A stretch of DNA of 64,000 nt, taken from assembly GCA_023362775.1 (NCBI GenBank), contig JALMGJ010000004.1:34935929-34999928 (forward strand), read 5' to 3'. The notes below the pieces were generated by a model. It saw nothing but the letters and a program-made list of their open reading frames with translations, did no database searches and had not been told where the DNA came from. Numbering within the stretch: position 1 is the first letter of the stretch; each line of letters opens with the position of its first letter. Made by a program: the position numbers and the translations under genes. This DNA comes from Charina bottae. Its lineage: Eukaryota; Chordata; Lepidosauria; Squamata; Charinaidae. Shown here one piece after another: positions 11,576 through 21,876 of the stretch.

Positions 11576-12137
11576 GTAAGTGCATTTGGCCATCAAAAAT
11601 GTTACAGCTAGGTGGGAGATCCAGAACCAAACAATGTTGGACATGGTTAGTAATTGTATTGGAGATTACCAGGAAACACAAAGACCATAGGCTAGCCTGG
11701 GAAATCCTAAACATATCCTGGAAGAAGTAATGGCAAATAATTCTATATTCATGGATATATTTGGGAGTCAAGTTTGGCTCAAAAGAGATTTTACTTACAA
11801 CTTTTTTTTGTAGCAATTATATTTTTTCAACCACCTGTATGCTCCTAGTGAATGAGAGCAGTTAGAAAAGTGCCAGTCAGAAGGGTACCCAGATATAATA
11901 TGCTGCCATTCTTAAGAGAGTTGGTTATCTATCACTACTCCATCTTCCCATTTTCTGTTCTTTGGGTGGCATAGCCCCATTTATTGAATAATTTTGTTCA
12001 CGGAGTGAGTTGGCTTGGCTGCTTCTGTCCTGACTAGTTCTCTATGCAAGTTAACATTTGCTTTGGATACTACCTCCTCTCTAATCCCTTTAGGCACTGC
12101 ATACCTTCTCCTGCAGTTCTGTATATACTGCTTACAT

Positions 12138-12539
12138 CAGAGCTTTCCAAACTCTGTGTCGGGACACGTTAGTGTGTCGGCTGCAGTGCCTGGATGTGTT
12201 GCGGCTGCTGCTGCCTCTGAGCCCTGCCAGGATTCCACGCAGGTCCTAGTGCCTGCCTTGTGCCTTGCTGCCTCCAAACCTGCTGTGATTCCACGCAGGT
12301 CCTAGTGCCTGCCTTGTGCCTCGCTGCCTCCAAACCTGCTGTGATTCTGTGCAGGTCCTAGTGCCTGCCTTGTGCCTCGCTGCCTCCAAACCTGCTGTGA
12401 TTCCGCGCAGGTCCTAGTGCCTGCCTTGTGCCCTTCTGTAAGAGAGTGTCACGAAATGATGCCCTGCTGTAAGAGTGGGTCGTGAAATGATGCATGTCTA
12501 AAAAGTGTGTCACCAACATTAAAAGTTTGGAAAGCTCTG
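12138..12539 (+). mobile_element. hAT (Buster-like) non-autonomous element, copy 3, with internal tandem repeat
   Basis: 402 bp, CAGAGCTTTCCAAACTCTG ... AGTTTGGAAAGCTCTG, with a perfect 8-bp duplication GCTTACAT (12130-12137, 12540-12547). The ends match the other copies but the interior differs, containing a 56-bp tandem repeat. Confidence 0.9.
12241..12434 (+). repeat. 56-bp tandem repeat inside hAT copy 3
   Basis: AGGTCCTAGTGCCTGCCTTG recurs at 12241, 12297, 12353 and 12409, a constant 56-bp period with few substitutions. A degenerate unit may precede it. This is a minisatellite within the transposon, not a CRISPR array: there are no unique spacers. Confidence 0.85.
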
Positions 12540-12791
12540 GCTTACATGTTCATATATGGAGCATTTTATGGTGGAAGATAGCAGCCAACTTCCTGAATGG
12601 AAGGAGAAAAGGTCTTAGATAGAGTATATGATCAGTGGGAATTGCTCTGTTGTATTGTGTTGTGCAAGGGGCAGGACTGACAAGTGTGCAACAAAACAAG
12701 AGACAACTCCCTGACAGCCAAGGCTAGTCAGGAAGATACTGCTTTTTTAAAAAAATATTTTGTTTTAATGTTCTTATTTTCTTGGTTACAG

Positions 12792-12887
12792 ATTAAACTC
12801 TGCAGATACTTCATATTTAATGGGAAACCTAGAAGATATTAGTTCTTTTCAACAAATGCTTGTACAGTCTTTAGAAGAATGCACTAA
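12792..12887 (+). CDS. ARHGEF7: ARHGEF7 exon E: DH domain
   Basis: The acceptor is GGTTACAG|ATTAAAC and the donor ACTAA|GTAAGT. The first base completes Lys, and the exon ends two bases into another Lys codon. The product includes LMGNLEDISSFQQMLVQSLE, a DH helix. A solo LTR begins only 34 bases past the donor, yet the donor is intact. Confidence 0.95.
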
Positions 12888-12921
12888 GTAAGTATTACAT
12901 AAACCAGTCAAAAATGAAACT

Positions 12922-13179
12922 TGTCAGCTCTTTGAGGTAGGCCAGGTCAGGAAACAGACTCTTCAAGGACAGCTGTAACTCTACTTTATTGTTGCGGGGT
13001 ATAATAACAGTAACTTGTAAGAAAAACAAAGATTCTCTCTCCCCTTCTTATACCAAGTGAATCAAGGCAGGGCAAACTTGAGTTTTTTCCTCATGCCCTC
13101 CTCCCTTTTGAGGCTAAGCTGGTATTTGCCTAATGGCTGATGAATACTTTTTATAAGGCCATTCCCGTACTCCTCTATA
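12922..13179 (-). mobile_element. Solo LTR, small family, copy 2
   Basis: 258 bp beginning TGTCAGCTC and ending CTATA (decayed from CA), flanked by AAACT (12917-12921, 13180-13184). Read on the minus strand it has AATAAAGTAGAGTT followed by the GTTTCCTGACCTGGCCTACC terminus shared with the other copies. It lies just past the exon E donor. Confidence 0.72.
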
Positions 13180-14000
13180 AAACTTGGTTTTAAAAAAAAT
13201 TGGCACAAAATTCAAATTAAATTTTATTATGGCCTGAGGCCACTGTGCTTAGAAACAGACAAACAAAATGTCAGTGTAGCTATAAAACTATATATATAAA
13301 AATTAAGATATCTATTTTATTCATTGTAGTTTCTGTGTTGTCACTAACTTTTAAAATTACTTTTATTTTTCTTCCAATAACAGCATAAATCAAGGTTCAT
13401 CCATAGTTTCCATAGATCACAAGATTCATTAAAATTAGAGCTATTAATGTAATAATACAATATTTTCAGATTTGGTAAATATTCAATTGATCCCTTTTTC
13501 AAGAAGAGCAATTGACCATACCTTACTATGCCATTTTCAATTATTACATTATTGAGGAAATTCCACTGTTGAACATTTATTTATTTAATTTCCACCCAAC
13601 TTGGACAGTGTGACTTTGGGAGGCATACAAAAAACCAATAACAAAAATGCCAAAAACAAAACACCAATACTAGTTAAAAACAGATAATAACTCTTAATAG
13701 GTGATCAGGGACCAAAATTTATTAAATGTCACCAGATGAGAACTTTGCTCATGCTGATCCAAATGTAGAAGAAAGAGCCATGTTTTCACTGCCTTTCTAA
13801 AGGCCTGCAGGGTTGGAGCCAGCCATAAATTGAGGGGGGAGGATCTTTCTAGAGGGCAGGTACCATCATAGAAAAGGCATACCTCTGGGTCCCATAAAAT
13901 GATATTGTTTCAGAGATGGGTCCAGGAGTGTGCCTTATCTGTTTGAGTGTCAGGGACATACAGATGTCACTGGGAAAAAGTGGTCCTGCAAATAACCTGG

Positions 14001-17000
14001 GGGGCAGCCTTTGAGCCCCTTGGAACAGCAAAGACTGGGGCGAGGTCTCCCGGAACAGCAGGAGTGCAGCCTGTAAGAAAGTGCTGTGGCAAGGCGAGGG
14101 GGCGATTGAACCCTCAAGTGAAGATTTGGGTGGACCAGCGAGCCCCCTGGGGTGAGAGGGTTGGGGTCCCTCCTGTGTGAGGAGTGGGTACTCCCTCCCT
14201 GGTGTGAGAGAGAGGGAGGGAGCCCAAGAGTGGATGAGTTGTGTGTGTGGAATCCTCCCTCCCTGTGTGAGAGGCAGGGCAGAGGAGAAGCGAGTGGGGC
14301 GTCCCCTGCTGGTGAAGGGGATGCAGCAGTTGTGGGGGTGACGGCTGGGTTCCCACAGCGCTGAGAGCGAGAGCTGGAGTGCCGGGGGAATTGCCACCAC
14401 CCCATGGTTGCCTGGTATATGTTTGTGATGGTATGGTGGGATGGAGAGACCCCTAGCCAGAGCACCTGGAGGGTCAGGATTGGGGGGAAATGGGAGCTCC
14501 GGGGGATTTAGGGCGGGTTACTCGATTCATGTGGTGACGGGTCGGGGGTGTCATGGCAGGACTTAGAGGGCAGGCCATCGTCAGGGAAGAATCCCCCGGT
14601 GTTTGGTACCGGTGTTGTGTTCCGGCCCTCTGTACTCAGACCTCGGCCCTGGACAGCAGAACCATCGAGGCCCCGGCATTCGGCTGCTGCTTAACGCCAG
14701 GTCAGTCAAGAACAAGGCCCCCCTTATATGGGAGTTGATCATCGAGGGGGGCCCCCAGACCTGGCGTGTATTACCGAGACATGGCTGGGCCTTGAAGAGG
14801 GGGTTCCCGTTTCGGAAACGTGCCTGGCCGAGTTTATGGTATGGCACCAGCTGAGACCCCAGGGCAGGGGAGGAGGGGTGGCTGTTGTCATCCGGGAATC
14901 TCTAGTGGCCTTCAGGGGCACTGCTCCACAAGTGGCCGATTGTGAGACCCTGTTCTTTAAGTTGGGCTCCCAAGAACAGTTGGGAGTGTTGCTACTGTAC
15001 CAGCCTCCCTGCTGCATAGCAACCTCCGTGCCTGAGCTTCTGGAGGCCATCTCGGGGTTGGAGGTGGAGTTTCCCAGACTTATGGTCCTGGGGGACTTCA
15101 ACCTGCTGTCCCTGGGGCGTGCCTAGGAAGCAGCTCGGGAGCTCATGGCCACCATGGCGGCCATGGGCCTGTCCCAGATTATTCGGGACCCGACTCGAGA
15201 CAGTGGTCCCACACCAGACTTGGTTTTCTTGTCAGAGCAGTGGCAATGTGATCTGAAGGGAGAGTTACAGATATACCCATTGTCATGGTCAGATCATGCC
15301 CCGGTGACCTTGAGATTCTCTTATGCCGCCCCCCTCCAAAGGGAGGCAGGACCTATTTGATTGGTCTGCCCCCAGCGACTGATGGACCTGGTAGGGTTTC
15401 AGAGGGAGCTGGGAGTTATACCCAAGGATGTGCTGCACGGTCCAGCGGAGGCCCTGGCCGCTGCCTGGAATAGGGAGACGGCCGGGGCCTTGGACAGGAT
15501 CGCGTCTGTGCGACCTCTTTTGTCCGATTGAACCCGACACTCACCCTGGTTCATGGAGGAGTTGAGGGTTCTGAAGAGGATTTAGAGACGTCTAGAGCTC
15601 TGCTGGAGAAAGACAAGGACTGAACCCGACCAAACACTAGCTGGAGCTGCTGTTAAGGCCTACCTTGTGGCAGTAAGAGTGGCGAAAGGTCAATATTTCT
15701 CCGCTCTTATTTCATCCACAGAATGCCGCCCGATGGCCCTGTTTAAGATAACTTGATCCTTTCTGGGGAAGGTGGGATCACAAACCCACCTTCAGGGCCA
15801 TGCTGCAGAGTTTTCTGGGCATCTGGAGGATAAAATCGCTCAGATTTGTTCCAAGTTGGATGCCAGGCATGTAGCAGGGTCTGGGGAGATGCCTGGGGAG
15901 CGTACTTACCCAGTTATCTGGGAACAGTTTGATCCTGTTGGACCTGAGGAATTGGACAGGGTTCTCAGGTCTGTAAACGTCACCACTTGTCAATTAGCCA
16001 CCACCTCCTGGCTGGTGAAGGCAGCTTGGGCGGTGACGTGTGGGTGGATCCAGGCAATGGTAAATACTTCCTTGGGGGAGGAAGTGTTCCCGTCTGCCTT
16101 TAAAGAGGCGCTGGTGCGCCCCCTCCTCAAGAAACCGTCACTGGATCCCACCATCCTGGACAATTTTCGTCCAGTCTCCTACCTCCCCTTTTTAGGGAGG
16201 GTGGTTGAGAAAGTGGTGGCATTGCAGCTCTAGAGGATAGTGGATGAAACAGATTATCTGGACCCTTTTCAGTTGGGTTTCAGGCCCGATATGGGACGGA
16301 AACAGCTTTGGTTGCACTTTTGTATGATCTCGGGCGGGATGGCAGTGCATCCATCCTGGCTCTTCTTGACTTCTCAGAGGCTTTCGCTACCATTGACCAT
16401 GGTATCCTTTTGGTTTGACTCAGGGAGTTGGGGATGGGTGGCACGGTTCTGTGCTGGTTCACCTCCTTCCTCTGGGGCCGGTCCCAATCGGTATTGATAG
16501 GGAGCGAGAGATCCGGCATGCGGCCCCACCTTTGTGGGGTGCCGCAGGGCTCGGTACTATCTCAACTCCTTTTTAACATCTACATGAAACTGCTGGGTGA
16601 GATCATCCGTCGCTATGGGATGAGGTATCATCAATATGCTGATGATATTCAATTATACATCTCCATCTTGGGTGACTTAAGTGATGCTGTGACCACCCTC
16701 TCTCAGTGCCTGGAGGCTGTAGGGGTCTGGATGGGGAACAACAGGCTTCAGCTGAACCCTGGTAAGATGGAGTGGCTGTGGGTTAGGGGCTCCCTGGTAT
16801 CCGGGAATCTACCATCTTTGGCTCTGGGTGGGGTTCCGCTGCCCCAGACAGATCTGGTGTGGAACCTGGGGGTGTTCTCCTGGATTCACGACTCCTGCTC
16901 AAAGAGCAGGTGGCAGCTGTGGCCAGGGGAGCCTTTGCTCAACTTCATGTTGTGCACCAGTTACACCCTTTCCTGGATCCAGAGTCCCTCCAGTCAGTCA

Positions 17001-17729
17001 GTCACGCCCTAGCCATCTCCCATATAAGCTACTGCAACGCGCTTTACATGGGGCTACCCTTGAAGAGTATCCAGAAGCTACAGCTGGTGGAGAATGTGGC
17101 CGCGTGAGCAGCCTTGGGAGCCCAAAGGAGGGCGCATATAACACCATTGCTGTGCAAGCTGCATTGGGTGCCGGTTTTCTTCCGGGTCCAATTCAAGGTG
17201 TTGGTTATCACCTTTAAAGCCCTATGTGGCATGGGTCCAGGTTACCTGAGGTAACCTGCCTCAGCCCCGTTACATTGACCCGTCTCACCCGGTCAAGCAG
17301 AGAGGGCATGTTACGGACCCTGTCCATGGGAGATTGTCGATTGGCAGGGTCCAGGAGGAGGGCCTTCTCTGCTGTGGCACCCACCCTTTAGACCAAGTTA
17401 CCCCTGGAGGTAAGGCAGGCCCCCACTCTTCTGGCCTTCCGGAAGGGGGTTAAGACCTGTTTGTGCCACCTTGCTTGGGGCGGGAGGGGGGATAGCCAAT
17501 CTTGTGGGTGGTTGGCACCTTGATGGTGCAAATGATAACATTCTTATCCACCATCTTGAATTTTATATTTTATATGTTGCACTTTATATTTATGTATATT
17601 TATATTTACATGTATATTTTATTGTTTTACTTTAATAATATGTTATTTTTCTATTTTTAACTGTTTGTAAACCGCTCAGAGTCGTTATTACGAGATGGGT
17701 GGTAAAGAAGTATGACAAATAAATAAATA
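14001..17729 (+). mobile_element. Nearly full-length L2-type LINE, inactivated
   Basis: About 3.7 kb flanked by AACCTGG (13994-14000, 17730-17736). It has a GC-rich 5' region (14001-14600), then an endonuclease with LNARSVKNKAP (about 14690), ITETWL (about 14775) and GDFN (about 15097). The reverse transcriptase has GVPQGSVLSQLLFNIYM (about 16537) and the YADD catalytic motif at 16635-16646. After the C-terminal CNALYMGLPLKS region comes a 3' UTR ending in an (AAAT)n tail. The frame is broken by several stops and shifts, so no functional protein is made. The APE-type endonuclease plus this RT places it in the L2/CR1 group. Confidence 0.85.
14603..17107 (+). pseudogene. L2 ORF2 (endonuclease-reverse transcriptase) pseudogene
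   Basis: The coding region lies in at least three frames. Endonuclease pieces run 14603-15126, linker pieces 15145-16233, RT core 16240-17012 and the C-terminus 16859-17217. Stops occur near 15124, 15357, 16231 and 16496. The motifs listed for the parent element are recognisable, but the protein is interrupted throughout. Confidence 0.8.
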
Positions 17730-17900
17730 AACCTGGTTCTGTGCCATGTAGGGCTTTATAATTTCACCGGAAGCCAGTGCAGCTTCTGGAGTAGTAGTGT
17801 TACCTAGCCATGCTGAGAAACAGCCATAACTACCCACACTGCTGCATTCTGGACCAGTTGTAGCTTCCGGATGGTCTTCAAGGGCATCCCCTAAATTATT

Positions 17901-18325
17901 AATTTATCTGCTAGAAGTAAAAATATAGTATGCTTCCTTATTAATTTAGCATTAATTCCCTTGAAAATATATAGTAATCCATTTCAGGAGCACATTTTAT
18001 TTTTTTGTTTAATTTTACTTATTAATTCTTCGAGTATTTTCTTCCAGAAAGGCACAGTTTTTTCACATATGTCCACCACATAGGAAGAAAAGTTCCCTTC
18101 CGTTGACAACCCTGCCAACATTTTGTTGGGTAGTTGTAAGATATTTGTGCTATTCTTACTAAAGTTGTGTACCAACCATGTACTGTTTTCCACAGCAGCT
18201 GTTCCCATTTAAATGCAATGTTATGTCTGAAATGTGCTCTTTCATAATATAATCTTAGAAATGAACCCCCCCGATCTGTTTTTGAGACATCTTTCTATTA
18301 ACTCTTAATTTTTTAGTATTAAAAC
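17901..18325 (+). other. Intron stretch before the microsatellite
   Basis: AT-rich, nothing recognised. Confidence 0.6.
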
Positions 18326-18378
18326 ATATGTATGTGTGTATGTGTGTGTGTGTGTGTGTGTGTATATGTATGTATGTA

Positions 18379-18434
<56 letters not shown>
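18326..18434 (+). repeat. Compound (TG)n / (TATG)n / (TA)n microsatellite
   Basis: About 109 bases of TATG, TG and finally TA repeats. Reading frames through it give artefactual Cys-Val or Thr-His repeats. Confidence 0.95.
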
Positions 18435-18442
<8 letters not shown>

Positions 18443-19242
18443 AGCATATTGTTAGCATCACATGTATCCCAAGTAAATAACATAAAGAAACATTTAGGGC
18501 TGATATTAGGCATGACTGTTTTTGCATCTTAAACAGTCTATTCTGAAACTTTTTTTTGCAACCGTATACAGAAAAATCAGCATTTCAGGTATAACAATTT
18601 CAGAGCTGGATATGTAGCTGTATACCAGTTACACAATTGAGTCAGGTTCAACTTTTGCTTTTTATTTATATGCCCTGAAACAATTTGGGATTGGGATACT
18701 TTTGGCATTGTAGATCAGATTAATCACTAAAACAGTTTTGGTGAGGACTTCCAGCATATGGCATGAACCGTAGAGTCCTCATGGGCCTTTGTAGTGGTGA
18801 CTCCAATGCTCTCTTCCTTGAAATCTGTGAACCATCTATGATTACTTCTTTTCAGAACCTAGTGAACAATAAACTCCTTCACCCAGGGCCCCACTTTAAG
18901 AATGGCTTTATTTTTCTTTCCCTCTTTTTCATACTTTTTAAATTGATTGTCATTTTTGTATTAATAATTAATATACTGTAAATAATAATTAATTTAAATT
19001 ATTAATATTTACTGTATTTTAATTGTTGATTGGAAATAACATTTTGTAAAGTGATATGCAGACATGTTAAATAATACTTTATAGAACTATTTCCTGCTAC
19101 TTTGTCTCCCTCACTATCCTCCACCCAAACATGAAGAACCTTCACATGGCCTTTGAGACTGGCGTCACCTGTGTCCTGATAAATGTGAAGGCTTTAGGTC
19201 TTAGATAATTTGAGAAGTTACATTGATGCTGCTTTATTTCAG
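18435..19242 (+). other. Intron remainder upstream of exon F
   Basis: AT-rich; no gene or clear element. Confidence 0.6.
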
Positions 19243-19365
19243 GTTGCCTGAAGCCCAGCAGAGGGTTGGGAGTTGCTTTCTGAATCTCATGCCACAAATG
19301 AAAAACCTATACCTTACATATTGTGCCAATCACCCATCAGCAGTAACTGTTCTTACAGAACACAG
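19243..19365 (+). CDS. ARHGEF7: ARHGEF7 exon F: DH domain
   Basis: The acceptor is TTATTTCAG|GTTGCC and the donor CACAG|GTATGT. It encodes [20 protein letters not shown] and [19 protein letters not shown], the middle DH helices. It is flanked by two large introns of about 6.4 kb each. Confidence 0.95.
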
Positions 19366-19639
19366 GTATGTGTACCTAGAAATGATACAAATAAGGAAGA
19401 ATTTATGAATGTATGTTTTGCTGCTGCTTCTCTGTTTCAGAAATTGTGTTGGCAACAAATATAACCTATTGCCCTAGTATTTTTCATTTGATTGTGGTGA
19501 AAATACCATTTGAAAAGTGTGATTCATGCATGACACTGAAATAGCAATGCTTTTGTGTTGGACTTGAAAATAAACATAGTTTCTTTAAAATATGTAGTTT
19601 GATATTCTTCTCAATAAAAGTGTTGCTAATTTCAAACTG

Positions 19640-20880
19640 AGGAGTCCTGCTGGAACTCATCAAAGGCCTCTCTAGTCCAGTATTCCCATGCGTAGAATCT
19701 AAGTGAATAGTGCTGGTATTAACCTTTAAAATCTTGAATGGTTTGGGACCAAGTTACTTAGGGTATTCTTTGTACCTATGTAAATTAGGTCTTGCAAATC
19801 CTTTGAAAGAGGTGCTTCATAAGGCAGAGTGCACGCAAAGCACCTCTCCTTGCATCATTAAAACAGCTGCATCTTTCTCTAGGCTCACGCAATTGCTTCT
19901 AAGTTTGTTCTCGGGTTTCTTTCCATATGTGCATCTGCACAGCCATGACTGGTTTAATGATTCAGAAAGAGCTGCTTTGTACACGTTCCTATGGATTGTA
20001 AAGTACTTTTTTCAAAGGATTTGGATAGCTCTAATATAACCTAAAACAGGGATTTCCAAAGTTTTTCCGGCGGCGACACACCAACCGGCGTTGGTGTGTC
20101 GCCGCCGGAAAACCCGGAAGTGCGGCAGCACGCAAAAACCCGGAAGCGCTGCTGCCGCTTTCGGGTTTTGCGCGCTGCAGTTGGTGTGTCGCCGCGGGAA
20201 AACCCGGAAGCGCTGATGATGATCAGTGCTTCCGGGTTGTGTGGTGACACACCAGACTCTGTGTGGCGACACACTTTTGTGTCGCGACACACAGTTTGGA
20301 AAGCTCTGACCTAAAAGAAACTTTGCTTATGGACCCATCGTAAGTGATAAATGGGTACAAGAGATAGTGGTCTCTTTCCTATTTTTTAAACCAGGCACTA
20401 AAGGTTTTTTTTTAATCCAGACTGTTTTAAAAGCATAGGTTAGCAGTTTTGTTGTTTTAGGGTAATTTATGAACCATTCTAGTTACTATGATCTGCAAGA
20501 GAGATGGAGACAACGCATTTATAGAGGCCCATTTTGTCAAGCAGGTGGGAAAAGGCCTTCTCCAGTGTTACCAATGATGGAATTTCGTTCTTTTAGAGCT
20601 GTTTAATCTCACATTCTCTCCATTTTTTGGCCTTTTAAATTACTTAATGTTTCCTTCGGTTTTTATGGTTTTCTGCCTGTTTCTTTTAAAATACTTAAAG
20701 CTGCGTTTTGATGGCTTTTATGGGTGGTAGAGATCTGATAAGTACATGATAGATCTGTTTTTAGATCTCACAGTAGAATGGCTAGTTGAAATAAGATTTT
20801 ATTTGGGTTTGGGGATGTCATTGCATTTCTTATTATTACTTTAATTTTTAATGTTATACTTTGTATATTCCCTTGAGAAA
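19640..20880 (+). repeat. LINE (CR1/L2-type) C-terminal fragment, split by hAT copy 4
   Basis: LVLTFKILNGLGPSYL (about 19713-19760) is the characteristic C-terminal RT motif of CR1/L2 LINEs. After the hAT insertion, a decayed GKRPSPVLP-like tail and AT-rich 3' sequence continue to about 20880. No catalytic region remains. Confidence 0.5.
20047..20308 (-). mobile_element. hAT (Buster-like) non-autonomous element, copy 4
   Basis: 262 bp, starting CAGGGATTTCCAAAG and ending TTTGGAAAGCTCTG, with a perfect 8-bp duplication ACCTAAAA (20039-20046, 20309-20316). Interior of CCCGGAAGCG and GTGTGTCGCC units as in copy 1, in reverse orientation. Confidence 0.9.
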
Positions 20881-21629
20881 AATGCTGTATTTTGAGAGAT
20901 GATTTATAAATAATTTAAACAAAGAAATGATTATGTGGAGCACTGCAATTCAGTGGCTGAATGCCACAGAGTACCAATTATTTGGGAGGGAATAGTGGGA
21001 GGAGGATTTTTGCCTTCAAGACTTTTTGTGGGCATTCTGGAAGAAACTGGTTGGCCGTTATCAGAAGCTGCATGGGAGCTTGTGGGACCTTTGGTCTGAT
21101 CCAGTGTAGCTATTTCTATTCTTGCTGTTACATACTTCTAAAAAGCCTTTTCAAGTTACTGCATGCAGAGAGTGCTCAGCAGCATGCTATTATCACAAGC
21201 AGGACTAAGATTTTATATTTGATAACATATTTCCCATGTGAATTAAAAAATAATCTTTTGGGCTTGAAGAGTTGATTGTTGGGAAAAATGCTGTTGTATA
21301 TACCAAGGTAGTTTTGAAGTTTGTGGAAATAATTACTTTTTCTAAAGATTCCCGGCTAGCAATGTACATGGTAGCAGCATTATCTTTGCTGTCAAAAGTG
21401 TGTGTTTCTGTAAAACACCCTTTTCTGTTTCACTTGCCACTGTGCATTTGCAAGATATGATGCCGCATGAGCACAACATTAATCAATCCTAACTAAATTA
21501 TTTTCTTTGTTCTAAAAATACATAGTGATTTCAGTATCTTTAGGCCTTCTTCAGTATTCCTAAGGTTCAAGGTGCAAAGCTCATTTGTTGCAACAGTAAC
21601 ACCAATTTAGCGTACTGTAGAGCTGTTTT

Positions 21630-21865
21630 TAGAGAGCTAGTTTGGTGTAGTGGTTAAGGCATCAGGCTAGAAACCGGGAGGCCGTGAGTTCTAGTCCCGC
21701 CTTAGGCATGAAGCCAGCTGGGTGACCTTGGGCCAGTCCCCCCCTCTCAGCCCTAGGAAGGAGGCAATGGCAAACCAATTCTGGAAAAAAAACCTTGCCA
21801 AGAAAACTGCAAGGACTTGTCCAGGCAGTCTCCAAGAATCGGACAAGATTGAACAGGGAAAAAAA
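21630..21865 (+). mobile_element. tRNA-headed SINE with BovB-type tail (Sauria-SINE-like)
   Basis: The head TTTGGTGTAGTGGTTAAGGC carries an A box and GAGTTCTAGTCCCGCC a B box. The tail AAAACTGCAAGGACTTGTCC then AATCGGACAAGATTGAAC is BovB-like. Flanking duplication AGAG(C/T)TGTTTT with one mismatch (21619-21629, 21866-21876). The head is shared with 43968-44207, the tail is not. Confidence 0.8.
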
Positions 21866-21876
21866 AGAGTTGTTTT

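Larger units (their letters stand above)
13577..17900 (-). mobile_element. Antisense L2/CR1-type LINE fragment, split by a younger L2
   Basis: The minus strand of 17735-17900 reads MPLKTIRKLQLVQNAA then LHWLPV, the C-terminal RT region. It continues on the far side of the insertion (13577-14000) with the last codons, 3' UTR and an ATAAA-type tail at 13577. The pieces are contiguous once 14001-17729 is removed, sharing AACCTGG at the joint. Confidence 0.72.

Noticed and set aside
12241..12434. CRISPR-like direct repeats
   Set aside because: The 56-bp units abut with no unique spacers, and the context is a vertebrate transposon.
13849..14465. Overlapping minus-strand frames of 171-183 residues
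   Set aside because: They lie antisense to the GC-rich 5' region of the L2 LINE; Pro/Ser-rich by composition only.
18255..18532. Cys-Val or Thr-His repeat proteins
   Set aside because: Translation of a TG/TA microsatellite.
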